The notes beneath the pieces were generated by a model. That model worked only from the letters and a program-made list of their open reading frames with translations, had not been told where the DNA came from and ran no database searches. Below, piece by piece: positions 33,897 through 44,787 of a stretch of 64,000 nt of DNA (its first letter is position 1; the number at the start of each line of letters is the position of its first letter). Where the stretch lies: contig OY776112.1 of the NCBI GenBank assembly GCA_963675035.1, positions 302,633,586-302,697,585 of the forward strand, written 5' to 3'. The DNA is from Allygus modestus (Eukaryota; Arthropoda; Insecta; Hemiptera; Cicadellidae). The position numbers and the translations under genes were made by a program.

Positions 33897-34232
33897 AGTA
33901 GTGGTGAAATACGGGGGAGGCATACTATTCGGCGCTTTTTTCCCATGTTATTCTTATGGGGATCAGTTTTTGCACCGACGCCCGATCCTACCCTACACAA
34001 ATTTTCTTTTTGGCCCCTGCCTTATTTTCCCCCATTTAAAATTTGCATTAATTTTAATACATCCTTTGCAGAAATCCACGAGTTCAAAAATAACTCCACA
34101 CTAAATAAACAACACATGTAAACAACTTAGAAGTTATTGTATAGTAGTGGAGAAACCACAAAGAGGCCCCACAATCGGCGCTTTTTCCCCATGTTATTCT
34201 TATGGGGAGCCGTTTTTGCACCGACGCCAGCT
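33897..34232. repeat. Left end with duplicated terminal motif
   Basis: The terminal block, AGTAGTGGTGAAA through GGCGCTTTTT to TTTTTGCACCGACGCC, is present at 33,897-33,990. It occurs again, diverged, 246 bp further in, at 34,143-34,230. Confidence 0.75.
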
Positions 34233-34366
34233 CCCGCCTATAGAGCTCCCGCGCCCTAGCCTATACTATTGTCCAACCCCTGCCTATATTAAATATATTG
34301 TCCCCACCCCTCCTCTATATTTTTAAAAATTAATTTTCAAATTCAGGCTAAAAAACCATCTTTGGT

Positions 34367-35560
34367 GTTTACTGTCCGATTTGTCTGCAATTTGGATATG
34401 TTATTGTCCTAGGCAAGTGTTTTAATAAATTTCACTTACATTTCCCAAATTCACTATAACGGTCAAATTAAAAAATATTTTTTGAAAATACTGTAGTGCC
34501 AATTGCCAACTTCTTTATTTACTGCCCGATTTGTCTGCAATTTGGATATGTTATTGTCCTAGGCAAGTGTTTTAATAAATTTCACTTACATTTCCCAAAT
34601 TCACCATTACAGTCAAATTAAAAATATTTTGGAAAAATACTGCCAATTGCCAACTTCTTTATTTACTGTCCGATTTGTTTAAAATTTAGATATGTTATTG
34701 TTATAGGCAAGTGTTTTAATAAATTCCACCTACATATCCCAAATTCACTATTACGGTCAAATTAAAAAATATTTTTGAAAAATACTGCCAATTGACAACT
34801 TCTTTATTTACTGTCCGATTTCTTTAAAATTTGGATATGTGATTGTTCTAGGCAAGTGTTTTAATAAATTCCACTTACATTTCCCAAATTCACTATTACG
34901 GTCAAATTAAAAAATATTTTTGGAAAATACTGCCAATTGCCAACTTCTTTATTTACTGTCCGATTTGTTTAAAATTTAGATATGTTATTGTTGTAGGCAA
35001 GTGTTTTAATAAATTAGACTTACATTTCCCAAATTCACTATTACAGTCAAATTAAAAAATATTTTTGAAAAATACTGCCAATTGCCAACTTCTTTATTTA
35101 CTGTCCGATTTGTTTAAAATTTGGATATGTTATTGTTGTAGGCTAGTGTATATGCACCATCCACATTTTACAAATTCACTATTACGGTCAAATTAAAAAA
35201 TTTGGAAAAATACTGCCAATTGGCAACTTCTTTATTTATGGTCTGATTTGTTTAAAATTTATATATGTTATTATTCTAGGCTAATGTATATGTACACACC
35301 ATCCACATTTGACAAATTAACTATAATGGTCAAATTTAAAAAATATTTTGAAAAATATACTAACAATTTCAAACTTCTTTATTTACTGTCTGATTTATTT
35401 TCGGATATGTTATAGCTCTTATATAGGTAACAAGACCACACTACCACACGTTCCACCACCCCGTATAATACATTATTTTGTCTGTTTTGTTTGTTTATTT
35501 TGCTGTAATCCCAAAACTGACTTTGCTGTTTATTGTCCGATTTGCCTACACTTTGGATAT
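34367..35560. repeat. Left-arm subterminal tandem array, about 144-bp units
   Basis: Units anchored on TTTACTGTCCGATTTGT recur near 34,367, 34,511, 34,654, 34,800, 34,945, 35,091, 35,228, 35,375 and 35,525. The steps are 137-150 bp. Each unit also has TTTGGATATGTTATTGT and AAATTCACTATTACGGTCAA. The last units towards the gene are diverged. Confidence 0.85.
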
Positions 35561-35806
35561 AGTTGATGTGTTGTTTGTTTTGCCGCAACCTAAAAACTAA
35601 CATTGGTATTTGTGTTTTTACAAAACTATATTTTGTAAATTACTACCAATAACTCCTTTTTTTACTTTTCGACTTGTTATATCCTCTTATATCTAAATTT
35701 ACCGTATATTTTTTTCTCTTTTAATGCTGTTTTGTCGTAACCAAACTTTGGATATGACTGCAATATATTACTGGCCATTGCATAAGTAAATACCCCATTT
35801 CCAAAA

Positions 35807-35830
35807 GGGGGGTGTATCGATACACCCCCC
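35807..35830. repeat. 24-bp perfect palindrome in left arm
   Basis: Six G, TGTATCGATACA, then C-tract: a perfect 24-bp self-complementary hairpin between the array and the gene. It is mirrored at 42,485-42,508. It may be a protein-binding or replication site. Confidence 0.7.
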
Positions 35831-36062
35831 CTTTGCAGTATATGTTCAAAGCATTGCAAGCTTATTATATTCGCCACAAGCTTATTATATACATCCAGCT
35901 GTTATATTTGCCCCATTTCCAATATTGTTGTGACCCTCTCAACTACCTCTCATTGTAATAATATAATAAGTAATCCACAAAATATTTATGGTCAGAACTG
36001 CCTAAATTTTGGATATGTTGCCAACGCGATAGCAAAAAATAAATTTTTAAAACCCAAAACAA

Positions 36063-38429
36063 CTAAACACAAAACACTAATCTTTCTTTGTGCTTGTTTG
36101 GAGTAGTCTTTATTTTATCCAACTTAATTTTAATTTTGTAGTTAAAATCAAACTTCCCACATTCTAGCTCCCTTTCCAGCCAGTGGTTAGAGACATAAAG
36201 GTTACGAATATTTTCAAACTGTACAATATATCTTTTTCTACCCCTATGTTGGACTTGTTTAATAGCGCCTATTAATAATTCCGCACCATCTTCCATATCC
36301 TCCAGTCTACTACATTCTTTAAATTTAATATTGCCTTTAATATCTTGCATCTCTATGTCTTCTTGTCCATCATCCCACACATTGTCATGGAAACTTAGGT
36401 TTTCTATTTTTGGAAAGGAATTACCATAAAATGTTGTGGTTCCGTTAGTGTTAAAGCTTGCAAGCGGCTCGCTGGTAGGTAGGTAAATAATGTCCAAATC
36501 ACCTCTATATGGCAACACACTATAACCTTCCCTATTCTTATTTATCTCTATAAACACAGTTTTACAGACACCTTTAACATAGTATACACCCCTCTGTCCA
36601 TCCTTTTCTGCCAACACCCCCACAAACTTGTTGTTTACTACAAACGCATACACTATATAATGTCCATAATGCTCTAGATCCTCCCAACGTCGCAGGAAGT
36701 AATCTTTTAATTTATCCTCTCTTTCCCTTATTTCTTGTTCTTTAGCCAACTGTGCTTTGTATTCCTCTGCAACAGTATTTTCCACCAATTTACGCTTATT
36801 ACTGTCGATGTCTTCTAATTCCAATTTCCTCTTTTTGGAACACCTCTCTAAGAAAGGCTTGGAAAGTGGCTCTATTTCTTTAATAGTGTATGGGTACAGG
36901 TTATTGGTCCGGCTTCTTAAAACGCAGGGAGTAAGGTTAGGACTTTCCACTAAGCCTAATTCTTCTAAATTGATGTTTTTAGGTATAGTGGAGAAAGGTG
37001 TATTTGATTTTGTAAAACACGTGCCCCCAGATTTGATGTAACACTTATGCTTTACACTTATGGCATCAGGAAATTCCTCTATTACCTCCACGTAGTTAGT
37101 TGGTAAACAGTTAAAGCTAAATGCAGATAGAGCATACTTTATTAACTTTTCCCTTTGTGTGCTATCTTTTGGCAGTTTTAGTTGTACTCCAGTTATCTTT
37201 TTCGTATTACAATTACCCCAATACGCGTATTGTAATAAATCGTTAAACACTAAACAACAACTGTTTTGTAATTGATTGGCAACTTTCACCCACATCTTAT
37301 GCAGAGGGACAGCATAGAATGGAGCATTTTGGAAGTACCGTTTGTTGTCTTCTATTAGAATTAAACAATCTCTTAAAGGTTCAAACCCTTTACCAAAACC
37401 TCTACAATAGTTATAGATTGTTGCCTCTAACCTTGTTATTCCATTCTCTCTAGCTAGTTTAGACGAGAACGTTTCTTTTAGTCTCGCATCTGGACAGTTT
37501 ATAAAGTTTATTATATGGTTTCCTATACTTTTAACTACTCCAGGGCTTGTAATCTGGCATATAAATTTATTATATATTTTTACCCTGCTATTTACATTAA
37601 ACCATGTTAAACAGTCTTTACTAACATTATCTACAATAACATTATATCCATTCTCCCCTTGGTAGCAAAAGTCAAAGTTTTCTGTAAGATATTGGCACAT
37701 TTCCTCTTTATTAAATATTCCAGCCAAATCTAGTGTTATATCGAAATCCATAAGATAGTACATTTCTTTTTCCAGATCTTGCAGCATCTTTGGAAGGTCT
37801 TCCAACAAATCCTTAATTTTAACATTTGCAAGCTCTATTTTATAGGGAATTGCTATAGGATCATCGTACTTTTGTTTAATTTGGTCAATATCTTTCTTTA
37901 TTATTTGTAAGACACCCCTGCTTTGGACTCCAGAGGACCTCTCCAAGGAGAATGGTAGTTTGGCTACAACACCATGCCGAGCTAAAGAGAACTTTTTAAA
38001 TATTCCTCGTAAGTAGCTATTAAACGAGCCACATATTTCCTTCTTAACTTTAAATTTATTCCGAACATCCCCATCACAATCCGCAACATTGGTTATCTTA
38101 ACTAACATTATGTTATCACAAAACGCATCTGTTATAGATGTTAAGTTATTTAATTTTGGTTCGCCCTCGCAATAGTTTATATTACCTATGTCTGTAAGAA
38201 GGTTATTATTACGGAGATTTTCTAATAAAAACCATATACCGAATCTTTCATTAGTAGGTTTAATACAATTTCCCAATAAATGGCTAACAGAGTACATTTC
38301 TTTTATACAGAAAAAAGTAGCGGAAACATGTAAACAGGAGAGATTACACCATAAGCATATAGGTGTTGTGGAGTAAATATATTGTATATAAACACAGGCG
38401 AGCGGTAAGTGTAACATGTAAGTGGACAC
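36063..38429 (-). CDS. Unknown 788-codon protein, left-arm copy (possible Rep-like)
   Basis: Intact ORF reading away from the palindrome centre. It differs from the right-arm copy at only two residues seen (I265 and I357 here; V and S there). The first 43 residues are hydrophobic and may be non-coding; M45 (MYSVSHLLGN) is an alternative start. I do not recognise the family. Visible features: MDFDITLDLAGIFNKEE (227-243), RVKIYNKFICQ (282-292) and GITRLEATIY (330-339), an order faintly like Rep_trans or phage-type rolling-circle initiators (weak, from memory). There is a bipartite basic stretch SKKRKLELEDIDSNKRK (531-547), a charged coiled-coil-like segment (about 550-585), and a C-terminal beta-rich domain (about 590-790). 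No DDE integrase or polymerase motif was seen. Confidence 0.8.
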   Translation of the reverse strand: MSTYMLHLPLACVYIQYIYSTTPICLWCNLSCLHVSATFFCIKEMYSVSHLLGNCIKPTNERFGIWFLLENLRNNNLLTDIGNINYCEGEPKLNNLTSITDAFCDNIMLVKITNVADCDGDVRNKFKVKKEICGSFNSYLRGIFKKFSLARHGVVAKLPFSLERSSGVQSRGVLQIIKKDIDQIKQKYDDPIAIPYKIELANVKIKDLLEDLPKMLQDLEKEMYYLMDFDITLDLAGIFNKEEMCQYLTENFDFCYQGENGYNVIVDNVSKDCLTWFNVNSRVKIYNKFICQITSPGVVKSIGNHIINFINCPDARLKETFSSKLARENGITRLEATIYNYCRGFGKGFEPLRDCLILIEDNKRYFQNAPFYAVPLHKMWVKVANQLQNSCCLVFNDLLQYAYWGNCNTKKITGVQLKLPKDSTQREKLIKYALSAFSFNCLPTNYVEVIEEFPDAISVKHKCYIKSGGTCFTKSNTPFSTIPKNINLEELGLVESPNLTPCVLRSRTNNLYPYTIKEIEPLSKPFLERCSKKRKLELEDIDSNKRKLVENTVAEEYKAQLAKEQEIREREDKLKDYFLRRWEDLEHYGHYIVYAFVVNNKFVGVLAEKDGQRGVYYVKGVCKTVFIEINKNREGYSVLPYRGDLDIIYLPTSEPLASFNTNGTTTFYGNSFPKIENLSFHDNVWDDGQEDIEMQDIKGNIKFKECSRLEDMEDGAELLIGAIKQVQHRGRKRYIVQFENIRNLYVSNHWLERELECGKFDFNYKIKIKLDKIKTTPNKHKERLVFCV

Positions 38430-39884
38430 CCATGTGCAAATATGGAATACCCACTATTAATATAATTCCAAATTCGACTAAATAAGTTTATAGTCTCAAA
38501 ATAATTAACATATTAACTAACCCACCCCGCATTAGTACCCAAATTGTCGAAATTCTATAACTGTCTATTCTTAGTCCTTGTATTAGGTTTTGTACTATTA
38601 AACCCTACATTCCGTAGAGTAATTTATGCGTGTTATTTAATACAGATACGCACATTCTACAAGACCTGTACATCTGTTGTATAAGCAGCAGAATAGACGT
38701 CTCATTGTGTTGTTGTAAAGTAAAACATAAATGTAAATTGTGCTGGATACAACTGGCCAGATATTAGACAGGAAATGTGTTGGAAGTGTATTGTCAAGTA
38801 AGACAAACACCACATAGTGCAGCATGTACGCAATCCATTACTAGACAAATGTATAAGGTATTGGTACAACATCCGATATATTAGCCAAATCCACAATCAA
38901 ACAGTAAAAAATAAATATTATAGTAACAGAAATAGTAAGAGTATAAGGACATAGTAATATTTAAAGTTTATAAGACAACACAAATGTAGAGACACAATAA
39001 ATAACACACTCCAACACATTACGACACAGGCACAGATACTGGTTTACAGCCATTTAACACAACTTTACAGGTTCTGTCAACCGACACAAAAATAGTTTGT
39101 AAATTGTGTAAGAAATATATGTAATATAAACAAATTTAACACAATCATAACATTTTGAAAATGTTATGATTGTGTTAAATTTGTTTATATTACATATATT
39201 TCTTACACAATTTACAAACTATTTTTGTGTCGGTTGACAGAACCTGTAAAGTTGTGTTAAATGGCTGTAAACCAGTATCTGTGCCTGTGTCGTAATGTGT
39301 TGGAGTGTGTTATTTATTGTGTCTCTACATTTGTGTTGTCTTATAAACTTTAAATATTACTATGTCCTTATACTCTTACTATTTCTGTTACTATAATATT
39401 TATTTTTTACTGTTTGATTGTGGATTTGGCTAATATATCGGATGTTGTACCAATACCTTATACATTTGTCTAGTAATGGATTGCGTACATGCTGCACTAT
39501 GTGGTGTTTGTCTTACTTGACAATACACTTCCAACACATTTCCTGTCTAATATCTGGCCAGTTGTATCCAGCACAATTTACATTTATGTTTTACTTTACA
39601 ACAACACAATGAGACGTCTATTCTGCTGCTTATACAACAGATGTACAGGTCTTGTAGAATGTGCGTATCTGTATTAAATAACACGCATAAATTACTCTAC
39701 GGAATGTAGGGTTTAATAGTACAAAACCTAATACAAGGACTAAGAATAGACAGTTATAGAATTTCGACAATTTGGGTACTAATGCGGGGTGGGTTAGTTA
39801 ATATGTTAATTATTTTGAGACTATAAACTTATTTAGTCGAATTTGGAATTATATTAATAGTGGGTATTCCATATTTGCACATGG
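38430..39884. other. Palindrome centre and divergent upstream regions
   Basis: About 0.73 kb on each side of the centre (39,157) separates the two divergent genes. The innermost arms, with CATAACATTTT and AAAATGTTATG around one G, are a perfect hairpin. TATA-like words (TTTATATACAA near 39,921; GTATAAAAG near 40,004, and mirrors) precede the two possible gene starts. The small frames of 60-64 codons here are mirrored in both arms and show no recognisable domain. Confidence 0.6.
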
Positions 39885-42251
39885 GTGTCCACTTACATGT
39901 TACACTTACCGCTCGCCTGTGTTTATATACAATATATTTACTCCACAACACCTATATGCTTATGGTGTAATCTCTCCTGTTTACATGTTTCCGCTACTTT
40001 TTTCTGTATAAAAGAAATGTACTCTGTTAGCCATTTATTGGGAAATTGTATTAAACCTACTAATGAAAGATTCGGTATATGGTTTTTATTAGAAAATCTC
40101 CGTAATAATAACCTTCTTACAGACATAGGTAATATAAACTATTGCGAGGGCGAACCAAAATTAAATAACTTAACATCTATAACAGATGCGTTTTGTGATA
40201 ACATAATGTTAGTTAAGATAACCAATGTTGCGGATTGTGATGGGGATGTTCGGAATAAATTTAAAGTTAAGAAGGAAATATGTGGCTCGTTTAATAGCTA
40301 CTTACGAGGAATATTTAAAAAGTTCTCTTTAGCTCGGCATGGTGTTGTAGCCAAACTACCATTCTCCTTGGAGAGGTCCTCTGGAGTCCAAAGCAGGGGT
40401 GTCTTACAAATAATAAAGAAAGATATTGACCAAATTAAACAAAAGTACGATGATCCTATAGCAATTCCCTATAAAATAGAGCTTGCAAATGTTAAAATTA
40501 AGGATTTGTTGGAAGACCTTCCAAAGATGCTGCAAGATCTGGAAAAAGAAATGTACTATCTTATGGATTTTGATATAACACTAGATTTGGCTGGAATATT
40601 TAATAAAGAGGAAATGTGCCAATATCTTACAGAAAACTTTGACTTTTGCTACCAGGGGGAGAATGGATATAATGTTGTTGTAGATAATGTTAGTAAAGAC
40701 TGTTTAACATGGTTTAATGTAAATAGCAGGGTAAAAATATATAATAAATTTATATGCCAGATTACAAGCCCTGGAGTAGTTAAAAGTATAGGAAACCATA
40801 TAATAAACTTTATAAACTGTCCAGATGCGAGACTAAAAGAAACGTTCTCGTCTAAACTAGCTAGAGAGAATGGAATAACAAGGTTAGAGGCAACAATCTA
40901 TAACTATTGTAGAGGTTTTGGTAAAGGGTTTGAACCTTTAAGAGATTGTTTAAGTCTAATAGAAGACAACAAACGGTACTTCCAAAATGCTCCATTCTAT
41001 GCTGTCCCTCTGCATAAGATGTGGGTGAAAGTTGCCAATCAATTACAAAACAGTTGTTGTTTAGTGTTTAACGATTTATTACAATACGCGTATTGGGGTA
41101 ATTGTAATACGAAAAAGATAACTGGAGTACAACTAAAACTGCCAAAAGATAGCACACAAAGGGAAAAGTTAATAAAGTATGCTCTATCTGCATTTAGCTT
41201 TAACTGTTTACCAACTAACTACGTGGAGGTAATAGAGGAATTTCCTGATGCCATAAGTGTAAAGCATAAGTGTTACATCAAATCTGGGGGCACGTGTTTT
41301 ACAAAATCAAATACACCTTTCTCCACTATACCTAAAAACATCAATTTAGAAGAATTAGGCTTAGTGGAAAGTCCTAACCTTACTCCCTGCGTTTTAAGAA
41401 GCCGGACCAATAACCTGTACCCATACACTATTAAAGAAATAGAGCCACTTTCCAAGCCTTTCTTAGAGAGGTGTTCCAAAAAGAGGAAATTGGAATTAGA
41501 AGACATCGACAGTAATAAGCGTAAATTGGTGGAAAATACTGTTGCAGAGGAATACAAAGCACAGTTGGCTAAAGAACAAGAAATAAGGGAAAGAGAGGAT
41601 AAATTAAAAGATTACTTCCTGCGACGTTGGGAGGATCTAGAGCATTATGGACATTATATAGTGTATGCGTTTGTAGTAAACAACAAGTTTGTGGGGGTGT
41701 TGGCAGAAAAGGATGGACAGAGGGGTGTATACTATGTTAAAGGTGTCTGTAAAACTGTGTTTATAGAGATAAATAAGAATAGGGAAGGTTATAGTGTGTT
41801 GCCATATAGAGGTGATTTGGACATTATTTACCTACCTACCAGCGAGCCGCTTGCAAGCTTTAACACTAACGGAACCACAACATTTTATGGTAATTCCTTT
41901 CCAAAAATAGAAAACCTAAGTTTCCATGACAATGTGTGGGATGATGGACAAGAAGACATAGAGATGCAAGATATTAAAGGCAATATTAAATTTAAAGAAT
42001 GTAGTAGACTGGAGGATATGGAAGATGGTGCGGAATTATTAATAGGCGCTATTAAACAAGTCCAACATAGGGGTAGAAAAAGATATATTGTACAGTTTGA
42101 AAATATTCGTAACCTTTATGTCTCTAACCACTGGCTGGAAAGGGAGCTAGAATGTGGGAAGTTTGATTTTAACTACAAAATTAAAATTAAGTTGGATAAA
42201 ATAAAGACTACTCCAAACAAGCACAAAGAAAGATTAGTGTTTTGTGTTTAG
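39885..42251 (+). CDS. Unknown 788-codon protein, right-arm copy (possible Rep-like)
   Basis: This is the mirror copy of the gene at 36,063-38,429, fully open. It has V265 (GTT at 40,677-40,679) and S357 (AGT at 40,953-40,955) where the left copy has Ile. Both copies being intact means that either the palindrome formed very recently or the arms are kept identical by gene conversion. Domain layout, doubts about the first 43 residues, and the tentative Rep-like reading are as described for the other copy. The gene runs outward and stops about 0.5 kb before the array of about 144-bp units. The stop is followed by an A/T-rich stretch. Confidence 0.8.
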   Translation: MSTYMLHLPLACVYIQYIYSTTPICLWCNLSCLHVSATFFCIKEMYSVSHLLGNCIKPTNERFGIWFLLENLRNNNLLTDIGNINYCEGEPKLNNLTSITDAFCDNIMLVKITNVADCDGDVRNKFKVKKEICGSFNSYLRGIFKKFSLARHGVVAKLPFSLERSSGVQSRGVLQIIKKDIDQIKQKYDDPIAIPYKIELANVKIKDLLEDLPKMLQDLEKEMYYLMDFDITLDLAGIFNKEEMCQYLTENFDFCYQGENGYNVVVDNVSKDCLTWFNVNSRVKIYNKFICQITSPGVVKSIGNHIINFINCPDARLKETFSSKLARENGITRLEATIYNYCRGFGKGFEPLRDCLSLIEDNKRYFQNAPFYAVPLHKMWVKVANQLQNSCCLVFNDLLQYAYWGNCNTKKITGVQLKLPKDSTQREKLIKYALSAFSFNCLPTNYVEVIEEFPDAISVKHKCYIKSGGTCFTKSNTPFSTIPKNINLEELGLVESPNLTPCVLRSRTNNLYPYTIKEIEPLSKPFLERCSKKRKLELEDIDSNKRKLVENTVAEEYKAQLAKEQEIREREDKLKDYFLRRWEDLEHYGHYIVYAFVVNNKFVGVLAEKDGQRGVYYVKGVCKTVFIEINKNREGYSVLPYRGDLDIIYLPTSEPLASFNTNGTTTFYGNSFPKIENLSFHDNVWDDGQEDIEMQDIKGNIKFKECSRLEDMEDGAELLIGAIKQVQHRGRKRYIVQFENIRNLYVSNHWLERELECGKFDFNYKIKIKLDKIKTTPNKHKERLVFCV

Positions 42252-42484
42252 TTGTTTTGGGTTTTAAAAATTTATTTTTTTGCTATCGCATTGGCAACAT
42301 ATCCAAAATTTAGGCAGTTCTGACCATAAATATTTTGTGGATTACTTATTATATTATTACAATGAGAGGTAGTTGAGAGGGTCACAACAATATTGGAAAT
42401 GGGGCAAATATAACAGCTGGATGTATATAATAAGCTTGTGGCGAATATAATAAGCTTGCAATGCTTTGAACATATACTGCAAAG

Positions 42485-42508
42485 GGGGGGTGTATCGATA
42501 CACCCCCC
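42485..42508. repeat. 24-bp perfect palindrome in right arm
   Basis: Mirror of 35,807-35,830. Confidence 0.7.
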
Positions 42509-42754
42509 TTTTGGAAATGGGGTATTTACTTATGCAATGGCCAGTAATATATTGCAGTCATATCCAAAGTTTGGTTACGACAAAACAGCATTAAAAGAGA
42601 AAAAAATATACGGTAAATTTAGATATAAGAGGATATAACAAGTCGAAAAGTAAAAAAAGGAGTTATTGGTAGTAATTTACAAAATATAGTTTTGTAAAAA
42701 CACAAATACCAATGTTAGTTTTTAGGTTGCGGCAAAACAAACAACACATCAACT

Positions 42755-43948
42755 ATATCCAAAGTGTAGGCAAATCGGACAATAAACAGCAAAGTCAGTT
42801 TTGGGATTACAGCAAAATAAACAAACAAAACAGACAAAATAATGTATTATACGGGGTGGTGGAACGTGTGGTAGTGTGGTCTTGTTACCTATATAAGAGC
42901 TATAACATATCCGAAAATAAATCAGACAGTAAATAAAGAAGTTTGAAATTGTTAGTATATTTTTCAAAATATTTTTTAAATTTGACCATTATAGTTAATT
43001 TGTCAAATGTGGATGGTGTGTACATATACATTAGCCTAGAATAATAACATATATAAATTTTAAACAAATCAGACCATAAATAAAGAAGTTGCCAATTGGC
43101 AGTATTTTTCCAAATTTTTTAATTTGACCGTAATAGTGAATTTGTAAAATGTGGATGGTGCATATACACTAGCCTACAACAATAACATATCCAAATTTTA
43201 AACAAATCGGACAGTAAATAAAGAAGTTGGCAATTGGCAGTATTTTTCAAAAATATTTTTTAATTTGACTGTAATAGTGAATTTGGGAAATGTAAGTCTA
43301 ATTTATTAAAACACTTGCCTACAACAATAACATATCTAAATTTTAAACAAATCGGACAGTAAATAAAGAAGTTGGCAATTGGCAGTATTTTCCAAAAATA
43401 TTTTTTAATTTGACCGTAATAGTGAATTTGGGAAATGTAAGTGGAATTTATTAAAACACTTGCCTAGAACAATCACATATCCAAATTTTAAAGAAATCGG
43501 ACAGTAAATAAAGAAGTTGTCAATTGGCAGTATTTTTCAAAAATATTTTTTAATTTGACCGTAATAGTGAATTTGGGATATGTAGGTGGAATTTATTAAA
43601 ACACTTGCCTATAACAATAACATATCTAAATTTTAAACAAATCGGACAGTAAATAAAGAAGTTGGCAATTGGCAGTATTTTTCCAAAATATTTTTAATTT
43701 GACTGTAATGGTGAATTTGGGAAATGTAAGTGAAATTTATTAAAACACTTGCCTAGGACAATAACATATCCAAATTGCAGACAAATCGGGCAGTAAATAA
43801 AGAAGTTGGCAATTGGCACTACAGTATTTTCAAAAAATATTTTTTAATTTGACCGTTATAGTGAATTTGGGAAATGTAAGTGAAATTTATTAAAACACTT
43901 GCCTAGGACAATAACATATCCAAATTGCAGACAAATCGGACAGTAAAC
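42755..43948. repeat. Right-arm subterminal tandem array, about 144-bp units
   Basis: Mirror of 34,367-35,560, with the same unit number and the same unit-specific variants in mirrored order. Confidence 0.85.
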
Positions 43949-44082
43949 ACCAAAGATGGTTTTTTAGCCTGAATTTGAAAATTAATTTTTAAAAATATAG
44001 AGGAGGGGTGGGGACAATATATTTAATATAGGCAGGGGTTGGACAATAGTATAGGCTAGGGCGCGGGAGCTCTATAGGCGGG

Positions 44083-44418
44083 AGCTGGCGTCGGTGCAAA
44101 AACGGCTCCCCATAAGAATAACATGGGGAAAAAGCGCCGATTGTGGGGCCTCTTTGTGGTTTCACCACTACTACACAATAACTTCTAAGTTGTTTACATG
44201 TGTTGTTTATTTAGTGTGGAGTTATTTTTGAACTCGTGGATTTCTGCAAAGGATGTATTAAAATTAATGCAAATTTTAAATGGGGGAAAATAAGGCAGGG
44301 GCCAAAAAGAAAATTTGTGTAGGGTAGGATCGGGCGTCGGTGCAAAAACTGATCCCCATAAGAATAACATGGGAAAAAAGCGCCGAATAGTATGCCTCCC
44401 CCGTATTTCACCACTACT
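44083..44418. repeat. Right end with duplicated terminal motif
   Basis: Mirror of 33,897-34,232. The inner copy ends at 44,172 (CCACTACT) and the outer one at 44,418. The inner copies differ between arms at two bases. Confidence 0.75.
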
Positions 44419-44462
44419 GAAATTCGCTGAGGACGCAGGTTTGCTGCGACGGGGGTATTTAT

Positions 44463-44753
44463 GTTTAAAGCCTTATATTTTCTGAACCCGTATTTTTACA
44501 GAAGTGCGAGTGGTGTCATTTTGTTGGAAAACTAATGTTCTACAAACGACTAAAGTTTAATCAAAATCGTTGTAGCCGTTTTTGAGAAATCTTGATTTTT
44601 CATGTTTTTTTGGCGGTTTTTGGGGGATAATTACCCTTAAAAATCAAAAATGAAAAAACGCCTGGAGATATCGTGGATTAGTACCTAAATACCTAATTTC
44701 ATAAAAATTGGACCATTGGTTAGGGCTCTAGCTCTGTACACATCCAGACAGAC

Positions 44754-44787
<34 letters not shown>

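Larger units (their letters stand above)
33897..44418. mobile_element. 10.5-kb near-perfect palindromic element with 6-bp duplication
   Basis: The ends are AGTAGTGGTG and CACCACTACT. GAAATT lies at 33,891-33,896 and again at 44,419-44,424. Paralogous empty sites (for example near 14,282) have GAAATT once. The two 5.26-kb arms are mirror images about position 39,157 with a single-base centre. By eye they differ by only about five substitutions and one A-run indel. Each arm holds, from end to centre, a duplicated terminal motif, an array of about 144-bp units, a 24-bp perfect hairpin, and one 788-codon gene reading outward from the centre. The AG start and 6-bp duplication match Polinton-type integration. 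No integrase or polymerase gene is present. Confidence 0.88.

Noticed and set aside
34367..35560. Tandem arrays as CRISPR or classical satellite
   Set aside because: The units are contiguous, about 144 bp, without unique spacers, and occur in fixed mirrored positions within one element. This is a subterminal array.
33897..44418. Palindrome as a sequencing or assembly artefact
   Set aside because: The mirror symmetry stops exactly at the GAAATT duplication, the two flanks are different halves of one repeat, and the arms differ at several positions. I keep it as a caveat but think it unlikely.
33897..44418. Capsid, ATPase or integrase genes of a full Maverick in either large element
   Set aside because: No frame with the expected length or motifs exists. 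The remaining sequence is arrays, repeats and short frames.
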